A DNA stretch of 64,000 bases. Origin: Streptomyces collinus (GTDB lineage Bacteria > Actinomycetota > Actinomycetes > Streptomycetales > Streptomycetaceae). Position numbers and translations under genes: made by a program. Under the pieces are notes generated by a model, which was not told the DNA's origin, searched no databases, and worked only from the letters and a program-made list of their open reading frames with translations. The DNA lies in assembly GCF_031348265.1 (NCBI RefSeq), contig NZ_CP133771.1:2418001-2482000 (forward strand), in the 5' to 3' direction. Of the stretch, positions 18,470-27,253 are shown in pieces; the first letter of the stretch is position 1, and each line of letters opens with the position of its first letter.

Positions 18470-18660
18470 GATCCCACTGTCGGCCCGATCCCGTCCGTCC
18501 GCGATGTGTGATGTGCCACCCGGTGGAACCATCGTCACGGTCCGCGACGTTTTTCCGAATGCACGCCCGCGTGGCCGGTTCCGATCATCGCGTGCGCGTG
18601 TGACTGATCACCGGGCCCTCCCCCCGCGTATTAAGGGGTTCCGAGAGAAAGGCGGCGTGC

Positions 18661-19845
18661 GTGGACCTGCTCGACATCCTGCTGTTGCTGGTCGTTCTGG
18701 CCTACGCGGCGTCCGGGTACCGGCGCGGGCTGGTGGCCGGCTGTGTGTCGCTGGCGGGCTTCGTGGGCGGTGCGGTCGTCGGCGTGTGGGTCCTGCCGTG
18801 GGTGATGGACCTGGTGGAGCCCGGGACGACGCGGGCGACGCTGGCGGCGGTGTTCACGGTGCTGCTCCCGGCGGTCGTGGGGCACGAGCTGGCGGGGCGC
18901 CTCGCGCTGCGGCTGCGGCGGGAGCTGGACCGGGGGCCGCTCAGAGTGGCGGACGGGATCGGCGGGGCCGTGGCCAACGCGGTGGCCGTGCTGATCGTGG
19001 CGTGGGTGGCCGCGAGCGTCCTCGGCGCGTCCTCGTCGCCGCTGGTCACCTCGGCCATCCGGGACTCACGCCTGCTCGGCGCCGTGCAGCGGACGATGCC
19101 GGACACGACGCCGGCCTGGTTCTCGGGGGCCACGTCCGCTCTGACGCAGGCGGGCTTCCCGCAGGTCTTCAACCCCTTCGAGAACGAGTCGACGGCCGAG
19201 GTCGCCAAGCCCACCGGCGACAGTGTCACGGCCGCCGCGACCGACGCCGCCAAGCGGAGCACGGTGAAGGTCGAAGGCGTGGCGGGCACGCAGGGCCGTG
19301 AGGGCAGCGGGTTCGTCTACGCGCGCGAGCGCGTGATGACCAACGCCCATGTGGTGGCGGGCATCGACGAGCCGACCGTGCAGATCGGCGGGGTCGGGCG
19401 GACGTACGAGGCTCGGGTGGTGCTCTTCGACCCGCAGAAGGACGTGGCCGTGCTGTACGTGCCGGGTCTGAAGGCGCCCGTGCTGCGCTTCGACGACGAC
19501 GCCGAGCGGGGCGGGGCGGCGGTGGTCGCGGGCTATCCGGAGGACGGCGACCTGAACCTCCAGGCGGCGACGGTCGCGAACCGGGTGCGGGCGACGGGCC
19601 AGAACATCTACAACGACGGGACGGCCGTTCGGGAGATCTACTCGATCCGCTCCACCGTCCGCCCGGGCAACTCCGGTGGCCCGCTGCTCACCACGGACGG
19701 CCGGGTGTTCGGCGTGGTCTTCGCCCGCTCCACCACGGACGCCGAGACGGGTTACGTCCTGACGGCGGACGAGGTCGGCTCCGACGCGCGCGACGCCGCG
19801 GCCGCGACGGCGCCGGTGGACACGGGCGAGCTGGCCGCGTCGTAG
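18661..19845 (+). CDS. MarP-like membrane serine protease (CvpA domain plus trypsin fold)
   Basis: A 394-residue protein. The first 125 residues form four transmembrane segments of the CvpA/colicin-V-production type. A linker leads to a trypsin-like domain from about residue 195, with His230 (TNAHVVAG), Asp261 (DPQKDVAVL) and Ser338 (RPGNSGGPLL) as the triad. This is the MarP architecture; the mycobacterial protein is a periplasmic protease needed for acid and oxidative stress resistance. The start is a GTG at 18661 with GAGA and AAGG upstream. It lies divergently beside a peptidoglycan amidase, which fits a shared cell-envelope theme, but no direct link is shown. Confidence 0.9.
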   Translation: MDLLDILLLLVVLAYAASGYRRGLVAGCVSLAGFVGGAVVGVWVLPWVMDLVEPGTTRATLAAVFTVLLPAVVGHELAGRLALRLRRELDRGPLRVADGIGGAVANAVAVLIVAWVAASVLGASSSPLVTSAIRDSRLLGAVQRTMPDTTPAWFSGATSALTQAGFPQVFNPFENESTAEVAKPTGDSVTAAATDAAKRSTVKVEGVAGTQGREGSGFVYARERVMTNAHVVAGIDEPTVQIGGVGRTYEARVVLFDPQKDVAVLYVPGLKAPVLRFDDDAERGGAAVVAGYPEDGDLNLQAATVANRVRATGQNIYNDGTAVREIYSIRSTVRPGNSGGPLLTTDGRVFGVVFARSTTDAETGYVLTADEVGSDARDAAAATAPVDTGELAAS

Positions 19846-19852
19846 CTCCGGC

Positions 19853-20350
19853 TCACAGGAAGCGCCCCATGAACACGTCGTCGACGTACGCCCCGTCGAG
19901 CAGGAACTCCTCCGGCAGGACCCCCTCGACCACGAACCCCTCGGCCTCGTAGAGCGCCCGGGCCGGGGTGTTGTGCCCGAGGACCCGCAGCGTGATGCGG
20001 CGGGCGCCGCGCCGGCGGGACTCGTCGACGGCGGCCCGGACCAGCGCCCGGCCGACCCCACGGCCGCGCGCCTCCCCGGCGACGGCGAGGCCCTGGATCT
20101 GGTGGACGTGCCGGTTCGAGTCGAGCGGTGTGGGGAAACCGAGGTGGACATAGCCCGCGAGAGCGCCGTCGAGTTCGGCGACGAGGCAGTTGTCGGGGGT
20201 GTGCCGCTCGCTGAAGAAGGGAGCGTAGGGCGGCTGTGGCTCGGGCGTCACCGCGTGCCGGTGCGACCAGGCGAGCCGGTCGAGCAGGGCCAGTTCGCCG
20301 TCGTCGTCGGGCCGGGCGGTGCGGATGTGCGGTGCGGGGAGCTCGGGCAT
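19853..20350 (-). CDS. GNAT-family N-acetyltransferase
   Basis: A 165-residue GCN5-type acetyltransferase. The acetyl-CoA-binding motif is visible as QGLAVAGEARGRGVGRALVRAAVDE, followed by RRGARRITLRVLGHNTPARALYEAEGFV. The substrate is unknown. An ATG at 20350 gives MPELPAPHIRTARPDD; a GTG three codons earlier is possible. It is convergent with the MarP-like gene (7 bp gap) and divergent from the epimerase (71 bp gap). Confidence 0.9.
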   Translation of the reverse strand: MPELPAPHIRTARPDDDGELALLDRLAWSHRHAVTPEPQPPYAPFFSERHTPDNCLVAELDGALAGYVHLGFPTPLDSNRHVHQIQGLAVAGEARGRGVGRALVRAAVDESRRRGARRITLRVLGHNTPARALYEAEGFVVEGVLPEEFLLDGAYVDDVFMGRFL

Positions 20351-20421
20351 GGGCGTCACCCTACGGCGAGCGGATCAAGGCCTTGCAGGGGTTTTACGGA
20401 GCGGCGCGGCAGGATGGGTTC

Positions 20422-21324
20422 ATGGAGCGTTCAAGAATCGCGGTGGCGGGTGCGTCCGGTCTCATCGGCGGTGCTCTGGTGCGGTCCCTGACCGCCGACG
20501 GACACGAGGTGCGCCGTCTGGTGCGCGGCACGCCCCGGACGGCCGGAGAGATCCGCTGGGACCCCGAGGACGGGCGGGTGGACGCGGCCGGGCTCGCCGG
20601 GTGCCACGCGGTGGTCAACCTGGCGGGGGCCGGCGTCGGTGACCGGCGCTGGACGGACGCCTACAAGCAGCGGATCCGCGACAGCCGCGTGAAGGGCACG
20701 GCGGCCCTGGCCGGGGCGGTGGCCTCCCTGGACGCCAAGGAACGGCCGCGGGTCTTCGTCAACGGCAGCGCCATCGGCTACTACGGCGAGACCGGTGAGC
20801 GCACGGCCGACGAGAGCACGCCCGCGGGAGAGGGTTTCCTGCCCGAGCTGTGCGTGGAGTGGGAGGGGGCCACGGCGCCGGCCCAGGAGGCCGGTGTCCG
20901 CACGGTGTTCACCCGGACCGGTCTTGTCGTGTCCCGCGAGGGCGGCGCCTGGGCCCGGCTGTTCCCGCTGTTCCGGGCGGGGGCCGGCGGGCGGATGGGC
21001 GACGGGAGCCAGTACTGGTCGTTCATCGCGCTGCACGACGAGGTCGCCGCGATCCGGCATCTGATCGACACCGACGGTCTGTCCGGGCCGTTCAACGTCA
21101 CCGCCCCGAACCCCGTGACGAACCGTGAGATCACGGCGGCGATGGGCCGGGTGCTGCACCGCCCGACGCTGTTCCCGGTGCCCGCGGCCGTGCTGCGGAC
21201 GGTGCTCGGCGAGATGGCCGGGGACGTCCTCGGCAGCGTCCGGGTGCTGCCGACGCGGCTGCTGGAGTCGGGCTTCCGGTTCGCCTTCCCGGAGATCGAG
21301 GGAGCGATCCGGGCGGCGTTGTGA
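20422..21324 (+). CDS. TIGR01777-family epimerase (extended SDR)
   Basis: A 300-residue NAD(P)-binding protein: IAVAGASGLIGGAL glycine motif at the N-terminus, VVNLAGAGVGDRRWTDAYKQ, a GSAIGYYG active-site-like tyrosine segment, and the C-terminal GSVRVLPTRLLESGFRF typical of TIGR01777/YfcH proteins. The biochemical role is unproven in the family. In mycobacteria its orthologue lies between the E2 gene and lipB, and here it keeps the same relative order with extra genes inserted. The ATG at 20422 was chosen because the glycine motif must be near the N-terminus; the longer open frame is spurious. Confidence 0.9.
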   Translation: MERSRIAVAGASGLIGGALVRSLTADGHEVRRLVRGTPRTAGEIRWDPEDGRVDAAGLAGCHAVVNLAGAGVGDRRWTDAYKQRIRDSRVKGTAALAGAVASLDAKERPRVFVNGSAIGYYGETGERTADESTPAGEGFLPELCVEWEGATAPAQEAGVRTVFTRTGLVVSREGGAWARLFPLFRAGAGGRMGDGSQYWSFIALHDEVAAIRHLIDTDGLSGPFNVTAPNPVTNREITAAMGRVLHRPTLFPVPAAVLRTVLGEMAGDVLGSVRVLPTRLLESGFRFAFPEIEGAIRAAL

Positions 21325-21597
21325 CGGCTCCCCGGCGGGCCCCGGCGGCGCGGACCGGCCGTCTGTCCGGGATCCGACCGGCCTTTCCAAGACAGCTCGT
21401 TCGAGTCGCACACCAGCCTCCTGCGACCACTTCATGCCCACAAGGCGTCCGTATGCGACCGCCGTGCGACCGTGCCCTGTCGATGCGCGACTCCCGCTGA
21501 CCGATCACGGTCCTACCCTCGACCAGAACTCGCGTATCCCTGCGGCCTGTTGAGGGCATGACGTCTCCAGCGCCCGCGCAACCTCGAGGAGGGGCAC

Positions 21598-23004
21598 GTG
21601 CTTGAGCCCGCGTACCAGGCGGACGTGGTCGTCGTGGGGGCCGGGGTCGCCGGACTCTCGGCCGCGCACCGGCTGACCAGCGCAGGAGTGACGACCATGG
21701 TCCTGGAGGCCGCCCACGGGGTCGGCGGCCGCATGGCGACGGAGAAGGTCGACGGCTTCCGGCTCGACCGGATCGGTCAGTTGCTGTCCACGGCGTATCC
21801 CGAACTACGGCTGACACCCGGTCTGGACGGGCTGGTGCTGCGGCCCTTCACACCCGGTGTCCTGCTGCACGGCGACGGACGCCATCACCGCGCCGGTGTC
21901 CAGCCGGGCGCAGGGGGCGCACGGGGCGCACTGCATGCGGTACGCGCGCTGGCGAGTGCTCCCCGGCCGCCGTCCGCACCGAGGCCGCCCAGGAGGCCGG
22001 TGGCCGTGCCGGGCCGGCAGGTCTCCGTCCCCCGGAGCAGGTCCGGCGCCCCGCTCGGCACGGCCGTCGACCAGGCCCGGCTGGGTGCCGCCCTGACCCG
22101 CCTGGCAGGAACCCCGGCCGAACGGCTGCTGTCCCGCCCGGAGTTGCCGGCCGGTGAGGCCCTGGCGGCGCGCGGGCTGCCCGCCCGTACGATCGACGGT
22201 TTCCTGCGTCCGCTGCTCGCCGCGCTGCTGTGCGACCCGGGCCTCACCACGTCCAGCCGGTGCGCGGACCTCGCGCTGCGCGCCTTCGCCCGGGGCCGGC
22301 TGTGTCTGCCGGAGGGCGGCGCCGACGCCCTGCCGGAACAGCTGGCGCGCACGCTGCCGCCGGGCACGGTGCACACCGGCGTCCGCGTCACCTCCGTGTC
22401 GACGACCTCGGTGACCACCGCGGAGCACGGTGAGATCCGGTGCCGGGCGGTCCTGGTGGCGACGGGCGCGCGGGCCGCGGCCGAGCTGCTGCCCGGCTTG
22501 CGGGTGCCGGAGTTCCATCCGGTGACGGTGGTGCACCACACGACCGACGAGCCGCCGGGGACGGGGGCGTCGCTGCTGCTCGACGCGGATCTGGGCGGGC
22601 CGGTCGCGCACACGGCGGTGGTCAGTGACGTCGATCCGACCCGGGCGCCGGCGGGGCGGGCGCTGGTGTCGTCGACGGTGCCGGGACGGCCGCCGGGCGA
22701 TGTCGACACCGCGGTGCGGATGCATCTGGCGCGGCTGTACGGGGTGCCGACGGCGCGGTGGGAGACGCTGGCCGTGCACCACACGGCGGAGGCCGTGCCC
22801 GCGATGCGGCCGCCGCATGATCTGCGGCGGCCGGTGCGGTTGATCGCCGGGCTGTATGTGTGCGGGGATCACCGGGACACCAGTACGGTCCAGGGTGCTC
22901 TGCACTCGGGGCATCGGGCATCTGCGGCGATCCTGGCGGACCTCGGGGCGGGGCGGTCGATGCACGTCGCCGATCCTGTGCCGACCGTGCCACGGGCTGC
23001 ATAG
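21598..23004 (+). CDS. FAD-dependent amine-oxidase-like oxidoreductase
   Basis: A 468-residue flavoprotein. The N-terminal dinucleotide fold is clear (VVVVGAGVAGLSAAHRL with the GG doublet VGGRMATEKVDGFRLD), and the C-terminal FAD segment reads GLYVCGDHRDTSTVQGALHSGHRAS. The middle has a long Ala/Pro/Arg-rich stretch, residues 100-160, that looks like low complexity rather than a domain. The family includes amine oxidases, phytoene desaturase-like and NAD(P)-binding enzymes, so the substrate cannot be named. The start is a GTG at 21598 with GAGGAGGGG just upstream. It converges on the NsdA-like regulator across a short repeat-bearing gap. Confidence 0.85.
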   Translation: MLEPAYQADVVVVGAGVAGLSAAHRLTSAGVTTMVLEAAHGVGGRMATEKVDGFRLDRIGQLLSTAYPELRLTPGLDGLVLRPFTPGVLLHGDGRHHRAGVQPGAGGARGALHAVRALASAPRPPSAPRPPRRPVAVPGRQVSVPRSRSGAPLGTAVDQARLGAALTRLAGTPAERLLSRPELPAGEALAARGLPARTIDGFLRPLLAALLCDPGLTTSSRCADLALRAFARGRLCLPEGGADALPEQLARTLPPGTVHTGVRVTSVSTTSVTTAEHGEIRCRAVLVATGARAAAELLPGLRVPEFHPVTVVHHTTDEPPGTGASLLLDADLGGPVAHTAVVSDVDPTRAPAGRALVSSTVPGRPPGDVDTAVRMHLARLYGVPTARWETLAVHHTAEAVPAMRPPHDLRRPVRLIAGLYVCGDHRDTSTVQGALHSGHRASAAILADLGAGRSMHVADPVPTVPRAA

Positions 23005-23019
23005 GCGGGTCGTCGGGTG

Positions 23020-23083
23020 CGGGCGCGTTGCGGCTGTCCGCGCCCACGCGGCGAAGCCGCATATCGACACGGCCCCGCCCCCC
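23020..23083. repeat. Second Streptomyces intergenic repeat type with hairpin
   Basis: Between the convergent oxidoreductase and regulator genes lies TGCGGCT (23029-23035) with its complement AGCCGCA (23055-23061), and the nested stem GCGGC-GAA-GCCGC (23048-23060). The wording GGCTGTCCGCGCCCACGCGG resembles an intergenic repeat I know from many Streptomyces chromosomes. It may act as a two-way terminator here. Confidence 0.55.
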
Positions 23084-23090
23084 GAGGCCC

Positions 23091-24569
23091 TTACCCCAAA
23101 GCCGATACCTTGTCGCGGTAAGTCCGCACCGGAGCCGCGTCCTTGTACGGTTCCAGGCGTCGTTCGAAGTCCCTCACGTACTCCACCGCCCGTACCGAGC
23201 GCATCTCCGCGGCCTGGCCCGCCGCTTCCGCGGCCAGCTGGCAGGCCTGGTCGAGTTCGCCGAGGCCCAGGCGGGCGGTGGCGAGGACCACACGGCAGAA
23301 GAGGCGGCTGCGGGCGAAGGAGGGGGCCCGCAGCTGGAGTGAGCGTTCCGCGTGCTGGGCGGCGGCGCGGAACTGCTGCAGGTCGCGGTGGCAGTGGCCG
23401 AACTCGTCGGCGAGCTGGGCCTCGTCGAAGAACTTCGCCCAGTGCGGGACGTCGTCCCCGGGCCGGGCCGTCTCCAGGGCGCGTTCGGCGCGGACCAGGG
23501 CGGCAGTGCAGGCCCGGACCTCGCCGAGCACCCCATGCCCGCGCGCCTCGGAGGCGTGCAGCAGGGCCTGGACGACGGGCGGCCCGGAGGTGCCGACGCC
23601 CTGCTGGGCCACGCGGGCGAGCTGGACGGCCTCCCGCCCGTGCCCGAGGTAGACGGCCTGGCGGCTCATGGTGACCAGTACATAGGCCCCGTACGTCCGG
23701 TCCCCTGCCGCCTGGGCGAGCCGCAGCGCCTGCACGAAGTAGCGCTGGGCGAGTCCGTGCGCGGCGATGTCGTACGACGTCCAGCCCGCGAGCCGGGTCA
23801 GGTCCGCTGCGGCCGCGAACAGCCGGCGGCCGGTCTGCTCGCCGTAGGTGCCGCGCAGCATGGGCTCGCACTCGTGCTCCAGGTAACGCACGAGGGCCTG
23901 GCGGGCGTGACCGCCGCCGTAGGCGTCGTCGAGGGTGCGGAACAGCTCGCCGACCGAGCGCAGGGCGGCGATGTCGCCGGCGGTGACCTTCTGGCCCGGT
24001 CCGCGTTCGGCCTGTCCGCGCTGGCGGGGCAGGGACGGCACGCCCTGCTCGGGCGTGGCCGTGGGGCGCAGGGCCGGGCGGCCGTGGACCGGGATGCGGG
24101 CGGCGGCCTGCTCGCCCCGGGCGACCTTCTCGTCGGCCCGGCCGATGAGCCAGTCGCGGCTGGGCACGACGAGCCCCGCCGGGGTGAAGGCGATCTTGCG
24201 GAGCTCGGCGTGGCTGCCGGAGTCCTTGCGCCACAGCCCGCTGACGATGTCGACGGCCTCCTCGGGGGTGGCGGCGAACTCCAGCCCCGCGTAGACCGGG
24301 GCGCAGGCGTCCAGGCCGAGGTCCTGGGCGGAGAGGCGGCGGCCGAGGCGCCGGGTGAAGACCTCGGCGATCAGGGCGGGCGTGGTGCCCCTGGGCTGCT
24401 GACCGCGCAGCCACCGGGTGACGGAGGTCTTGTCGTATCTCAGATCAAGCCCGTGTTCGAGACCGAGCTGGTCCACGCGACGGGCGAGTCCCGCGTTGGA
24501 GAACCCCGCTTCTGCGATGAGCGCGGCGAGCTGTCGGTTGGGGGTGCGCTGCGCGGGTCGTTCCGTCAT
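23091..24569 (-). CDS. NsdA-like helical regulatory protein
   Basis: A 492-residue protein. The N-terminal part (residues 1-80) looks like a degenerate helix-turn-helix: NRQLAALIAEAGFSNAGLARRVD and DKTSVTRWLRGQQPRG. The remainder is a chain of TPR-like helices (RLFAAAADLTRLAGW, AQRYFVQALRLAQAAGD, REAVQLARVAQQ). This layout is that of the Streptomyces NsdA group, whose founding member represses antibiotic production and sporulation; this protein is a relative, not necessarily NsdA itself. I chose the ATG at 24569. The frame upstream to 24698 is non-family sequence. It is divergent from lipB with 238 bp between. Confidence 0.75.
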   Translation of the reverse strand: MTERPAQRTPNRQLAALIAEAGFSNAGLARRVDQLGLEHGLDLRYDKTSVTRWLRGQQPRGTTPALIAEVFTRRLGRRLSAQDLGLDACAPVYAGLEFAATPEEAVDIVSGLWRKDSGSHAELRKIAFTPAGLVVPSRDWLIGRADEKVARGEQAAARIPVHGRPALRPTATPEQGVPSLPRQRGQAERGPGQKVTAGDIAALRSVGELFRTLDDAYGGGHARQALVRYLEHECEPMLRGTYGEQTGRRLFAAAADLTRLAGWTSYDIAAHGLAQRYFVQALRLAQAAGDRTYGAYVLVTMSRQAVYLGHGREAVQLARVAQQGVGTSGPPVVQALLHASEARGHGVLGEVRACTAALVRAERALETARPGDDVPHWAKFFDEAQLADEFGHCHRDLQQFRAAAQHAERSLQLRAPSFARSRLFCRVVLATARLGLGELDQACQLAAEAAGQAAEMRSVRAVEYVRDFERRLEPYKDAAPVRTYRDKVSALG

Positions 24570-24807
24570 GGTGCGGTGCGGTCTCCTGCCTTCCGGTGTC
24601 GGTGACGTGCCGGATTGCCTGTGAGCAGGCCTTTTGGCTTGCTGATCGGCGCGAATGTAGCGGAGAGTAAGCACCCCATCACACATTTTGCCGGACATTC
24701 ATCCGATCGTGTGAGGATTGGCCCCGGGACTGACGTGTCCGGGCCGGACGTACAGTGGCTTGGGCGCGCTACGTGCCTGATACACCCGTCCGAGGGAGGC
24801 GCTTGCC

Positions 24808-25608
24808 GTGAGTGAGTTGCGGTTCGTCCGCATGGGGTTCGGTGACGAGGCCGTCGAGTACCAGGAGGCGTGGGACGAACAGCGCCGGGTGCACGCGGCG
24901 CGCTTCGCCGACGAGATCCCCGACACCGTGCTGCTCCTGGAGCACCCCCCGGTCTACACGGCCGGACGGCGCACGGCGGACAACGAGCGGCCCCTCGACG
25001 GCACGCCCGTCATCGACGTGGACCGCGGCGGCAAGATCACCTGGCACGGCCCGGGCCAGCTGGTGGGCTACCCGATCCAGAAGCTCCCGCGCCCGGTGGA
25101 CGTCGTGGCGCACGTGCGCCGCCTCGAAGAGGCCCTGATCCGCACCTGCGCGGAGTTCGGCCTGCAGACCAGCCGGGTCGAGGGCCGCAGCGGCGTCTGG
25201 ATCCTGGGCGACCCGGTCGAGCAGCGCCCCGCACCGGGCGGCCTCGCGCTGGACTTCGACCCCCGGCTGCACGACGAGGAGTTCGACCCGCGGATGAACG
25301 GCCCGGAGTACGCGCCGTCCAACGCGGGCCAGCGCCGGGAGGACCGCAAGATCGCCGCGATCGGCATCCGCGTGGCCAAGGGCGTCACCATGCACGGTTT
25401 CGCGCTCAACGTGAACCCCGACAACAAGTGGTTCGACCGGATCATCCCGTGCGGCATCCGCGACGCGGGCGTCGCCTCGCTGGCCGGCGAGCTGGGCCGG
25501 GACGTGACGATCGAGGAGGTCCTGCCGGTCGCCGAGCGGCATCTGCGGGAGGTCCTGGAGAACGCGGACCTGAAGCCCCGGGAGATCGAGAAGACGCCGG
25601 CGGCATAA
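24808..25608 (+). CDS. lipB: Lipoyl(octanoyl) transferase
   Basis: A 266-residue enzyme that moves octanoyl groups from acyl carrier protein to lipoyl-domain lysines. The family signature is visible: [18 protein letters not shown] at residues 73-90, Lys181 in [10 protein letters not shown], and the acyl-accepting Cys215 in [11 protein letters not shown]. Between residues 134 and 179 there is an extra acidic stretch ([22 protein letters not shown]) that breaks the usual GVWV-to-KIAAIG junction. The start is a GTG at 24808 with GAGGG upstream. lipA follows after 103 bp. Its substrates include the two lipoyl domains of the E2 encoded 13 kb upstream. Confidence 0.95.
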   Translation: MSELRFVRMGFGDEAVEYQEAWDEQRRVHAARFADEIPDTVLLLEHPPVYTAGRRTADNERPLDGTPVIDVDRGGKITWHGPGQLVGYPIQKLPRPVDVVAHVRRLEEALIRTCAEFGLQTSRVEGRSGVWILGDPVEQRPAPGGLALDFDPRLHDEEFDPRMNGPEYAPSNAGQRREDRKIAAIGIRVAKGVTMHGFALNVNPDNKWFDRIIPCGIRDAGVASLAGELGRDVTIEEVLPVAERHLREVLENADLKPREIEKTPAA

Positions 25609-25711
25609 ATCGGCCCGTGGCGGAGCTGGAGGGGTAGCCACCCGCACAGGCATTCAAATCAACGGGCGTACCCTTGAGGACGCCGAAGAATCAATCGCTA
25701 GGGAGCCGGTC

Positions 25712-26701
25712 GTGTCCGCAGTCGCACCCGACGGACGCAAGATGCTGCGCCTGGAGGTCCGCAACAGCCAGACCCCCATCGAGCGCAAGCCCGAGTGGAT
25801 CAAGACCCGGGCGAAAATGGGCCCCGAGTACACCGCGATGCAGAAGCTCGTGAAGAGCGAGGGCCTGCACACGGTCTGCCAGGAAGCCGGCTGCCCGAAC
25901 ATCTACGAGTGCTGGGAGGACCGCGAGGCGACCTTCCTGATCGGCGGCGACCAGTGCACCCGGCGCTGCGACTTCTGCCAGATCGACACCGGCAAGCCCG
26001 AGGCGCTCGACCGTGACGAGCCCCGCCGGGTCGGTGAGTCCGTCGTCACGATGGACCTGAACTACGCCACGATCACCGGCGTCGCCCGCGACGATCTGGA
26101 GGACGGCGGTGCCTGGCTGTACGCCGAGACCGTGCGCCAGATCCACCAGCAGACCGCGGGCCGCGAGGCCGGCCGCACCAAGGTCGAGCTGCTGGCCCCG
26201 GACTTCAACGCCGTCCCGGAGCAGCTGGAGGAGGTCTTCTCCTCCCGTCCCGAGGTCTTCGCGCACAACGTCGAGACGGTCCCGCGGATCTTCAAGCGCA
26301 TCCGCCCCGGCTTCCGCTACGAGCGCTCCCTGAAGGTCATCACCGAGGCGCGCGACTACGGCCTGGTCACCAAGTCGAACCTCATCCTCGGCATGGGCGA
26401 GACCCGCGAAGAGGTCAGCGACGCCCTGAAGCAGCTGCACGAGGCGGGCTGCGAGCTGGTCACCATCACGCAGTACCTGCGGCCCTCGGTGCGCCACCAC
26501 CCCGTCGAGCGCTGGGTGAAGCCGCACGAGTTCGTGGAGCTGAAGGAGGAGGCCGAGCAGATCGGCTTCTCCGGCGTGATGTCCGGGCCGCTGGTGCGTT
26601 CCTCGTACCGCGCCGGGCGCCTCTACCAGATGGCCGTGGAGCAGCGTCAGTCGGCCGCTCCGCCGCGGGGGGACGGCTACATCGCGGCGCAGGCTGTCTG
26701 A
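25712..26701 (+). CDS. lipA: Lipoyl synthase (radical SAM)
   Basis: A 329-residue radical-SAM enzyme that inserts two sulfurs into octanoyl groups. Auxiliary-cluster cysteines are Cys56, Cys61 and Cys67 ([12 protein letters not shown]) and the radical-SAM triad is Cys82, Cys86 and Cys89 (CTRRCDFC). The C-terminal RSSYRAG, with the serine that ligates the auxiliary cluster, is intact. The GTG at 25712 is preceded by AGGGAG. Together with lipB it forms the endogenous lipoylation pathway, and the pair is separated from the next gene by a large hairpin at 26789. Confidence 0.97.
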   Translation: MSAVAPDGRKMLRLEVRNSQTPIERKPEWIKTRAKMGPEYTAMQKLVKSEGLHTVCQEAGCPNIYECWEDREATFLIGGDQCTRRCDFCQIDTGKPEALDRDEPRRVGESVVTMDLNYATITGVARDDLEDGGAWLYAETVRQIHQQTAGREAGRTKVELLAPDFNAVPEQLEEVFSSRPEVFAHNVETVPRIFKRIRPGFRYERSLKVITEARDYGLVTKSNLILGMGETREEVSDALKQLHEAGCELVTITQYLRPSVRHHPVERWVKPHEFVELKEEAEQIGFSGVMSGPLVRSSYRAGRLYQMAVEQRQSAAPPRGDGYIAAQAV

Positions 26702-26788
26702 CACACCGTCACCACCGCTGCCCACCACAGGGCGAGACAAGCGTGTGAATTCGCGCACAAGAGGCTACTCGCCAGTAGTGACCGATTT

Positions 26789-26839
26789 GACGCGGTCCTG
26801 ACCGTCCTCGCAGATGAGGGCACATGTCAGGACCGCGTC
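26789..26839 (+). terminator. Large inverted repeat downstream of lipA
   Basis: Perfect 14-base arms, GACGCGGTCCTGAC and its complement, enclose a 23-base loop in which CCTC and GAGG can pair again. It starts 88 bases after the lipA stop and is probably the lipBA terminator, although it could also be part of the leader of the next gene. Confidence 0.65.
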
Positions 26840-26877
26840 GGCGTTCCACCACGCTCCGCCGGGGCTTCATGGGTGTT

Positions 26878-26891
26878 TGACCGGCCGGTCA
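26878..26891. promoter_or_regulatory. Perfect 14-base palindrome upstream of the 67-residue ORF
   Basis: TGACCGGCCGGTCA is fully self-complementary and lies 74 bases before the start of the small ORF. It resembles a TetR- or MarR-type operator. The cognate regulator is unknown and the match may be chance in GC-rich DNA. Confidence 0.4.
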
Positions 26892-26964
26892 CGCCCTGGT
26901 AACACCAATCAGTGACGCTGAACTCACAGCACGTACACCCATCACCCGAGGGGGGACCTCACCC

Positions 26965-27168
26965 ATGCAGGCCGCGCCGCCCGTCCGCGCCACCGCGATC
27001 CCGTCCTTCACGACCGCACTGCGTGCCGTCGAGTCGCTGCTGATGAGCAGCGGTCAGCGCACCGCCCGCCGCAACGCGTGGACCTCCGTGCTGGAGGACC
27101 GCCGTCGCGCCAAGGACCGGGTCGAGACGCAGCGCGTCATCGAGCAGTCCCTGTCCGTCCGTCCCTGA
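26965..27168 (+). CDS. Small conserved-looking hypothetical protein
   Basis: A 67-residue ORF beginning MQAAPPVRATAIPSFTTALR and ending in a charged helix, LEDRRRAKDRVETQRVIEQ. It has no membrane segment or known domain. Support for translation is a GAGGGGGGA Shine-Dalgarno-like stretch about 8 bases before the ATG, and Streptomyces-like codon use. It lies between lipA and the DUF4191 gene, a spot where I recall a small gene in S. coelicolor. Function unknown. Confidence 0.6.
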   Translation: MQAAPPVRATAIPSFTTALRAVESLLMSSGQRTARRNAWTSVLEDRRRAKDRVETQRVIEQSLSVRP

Positions 27169-27253
27169 CCCCCGCCCCTTCCCGGCCCTCCCCCAGGGGC
27201 CCCCGCGAGCACTGCCGTCGTCGGCGCTTGTGGGGCCACGTAGACTGCGTGGC

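Noticed and set aside
26789..26839. A riboswitch or structured regulatory RNA after lipA
   Set aside because: Kept only as a probable terminator: simple inverted repeat, no recognised riboswitch motif.
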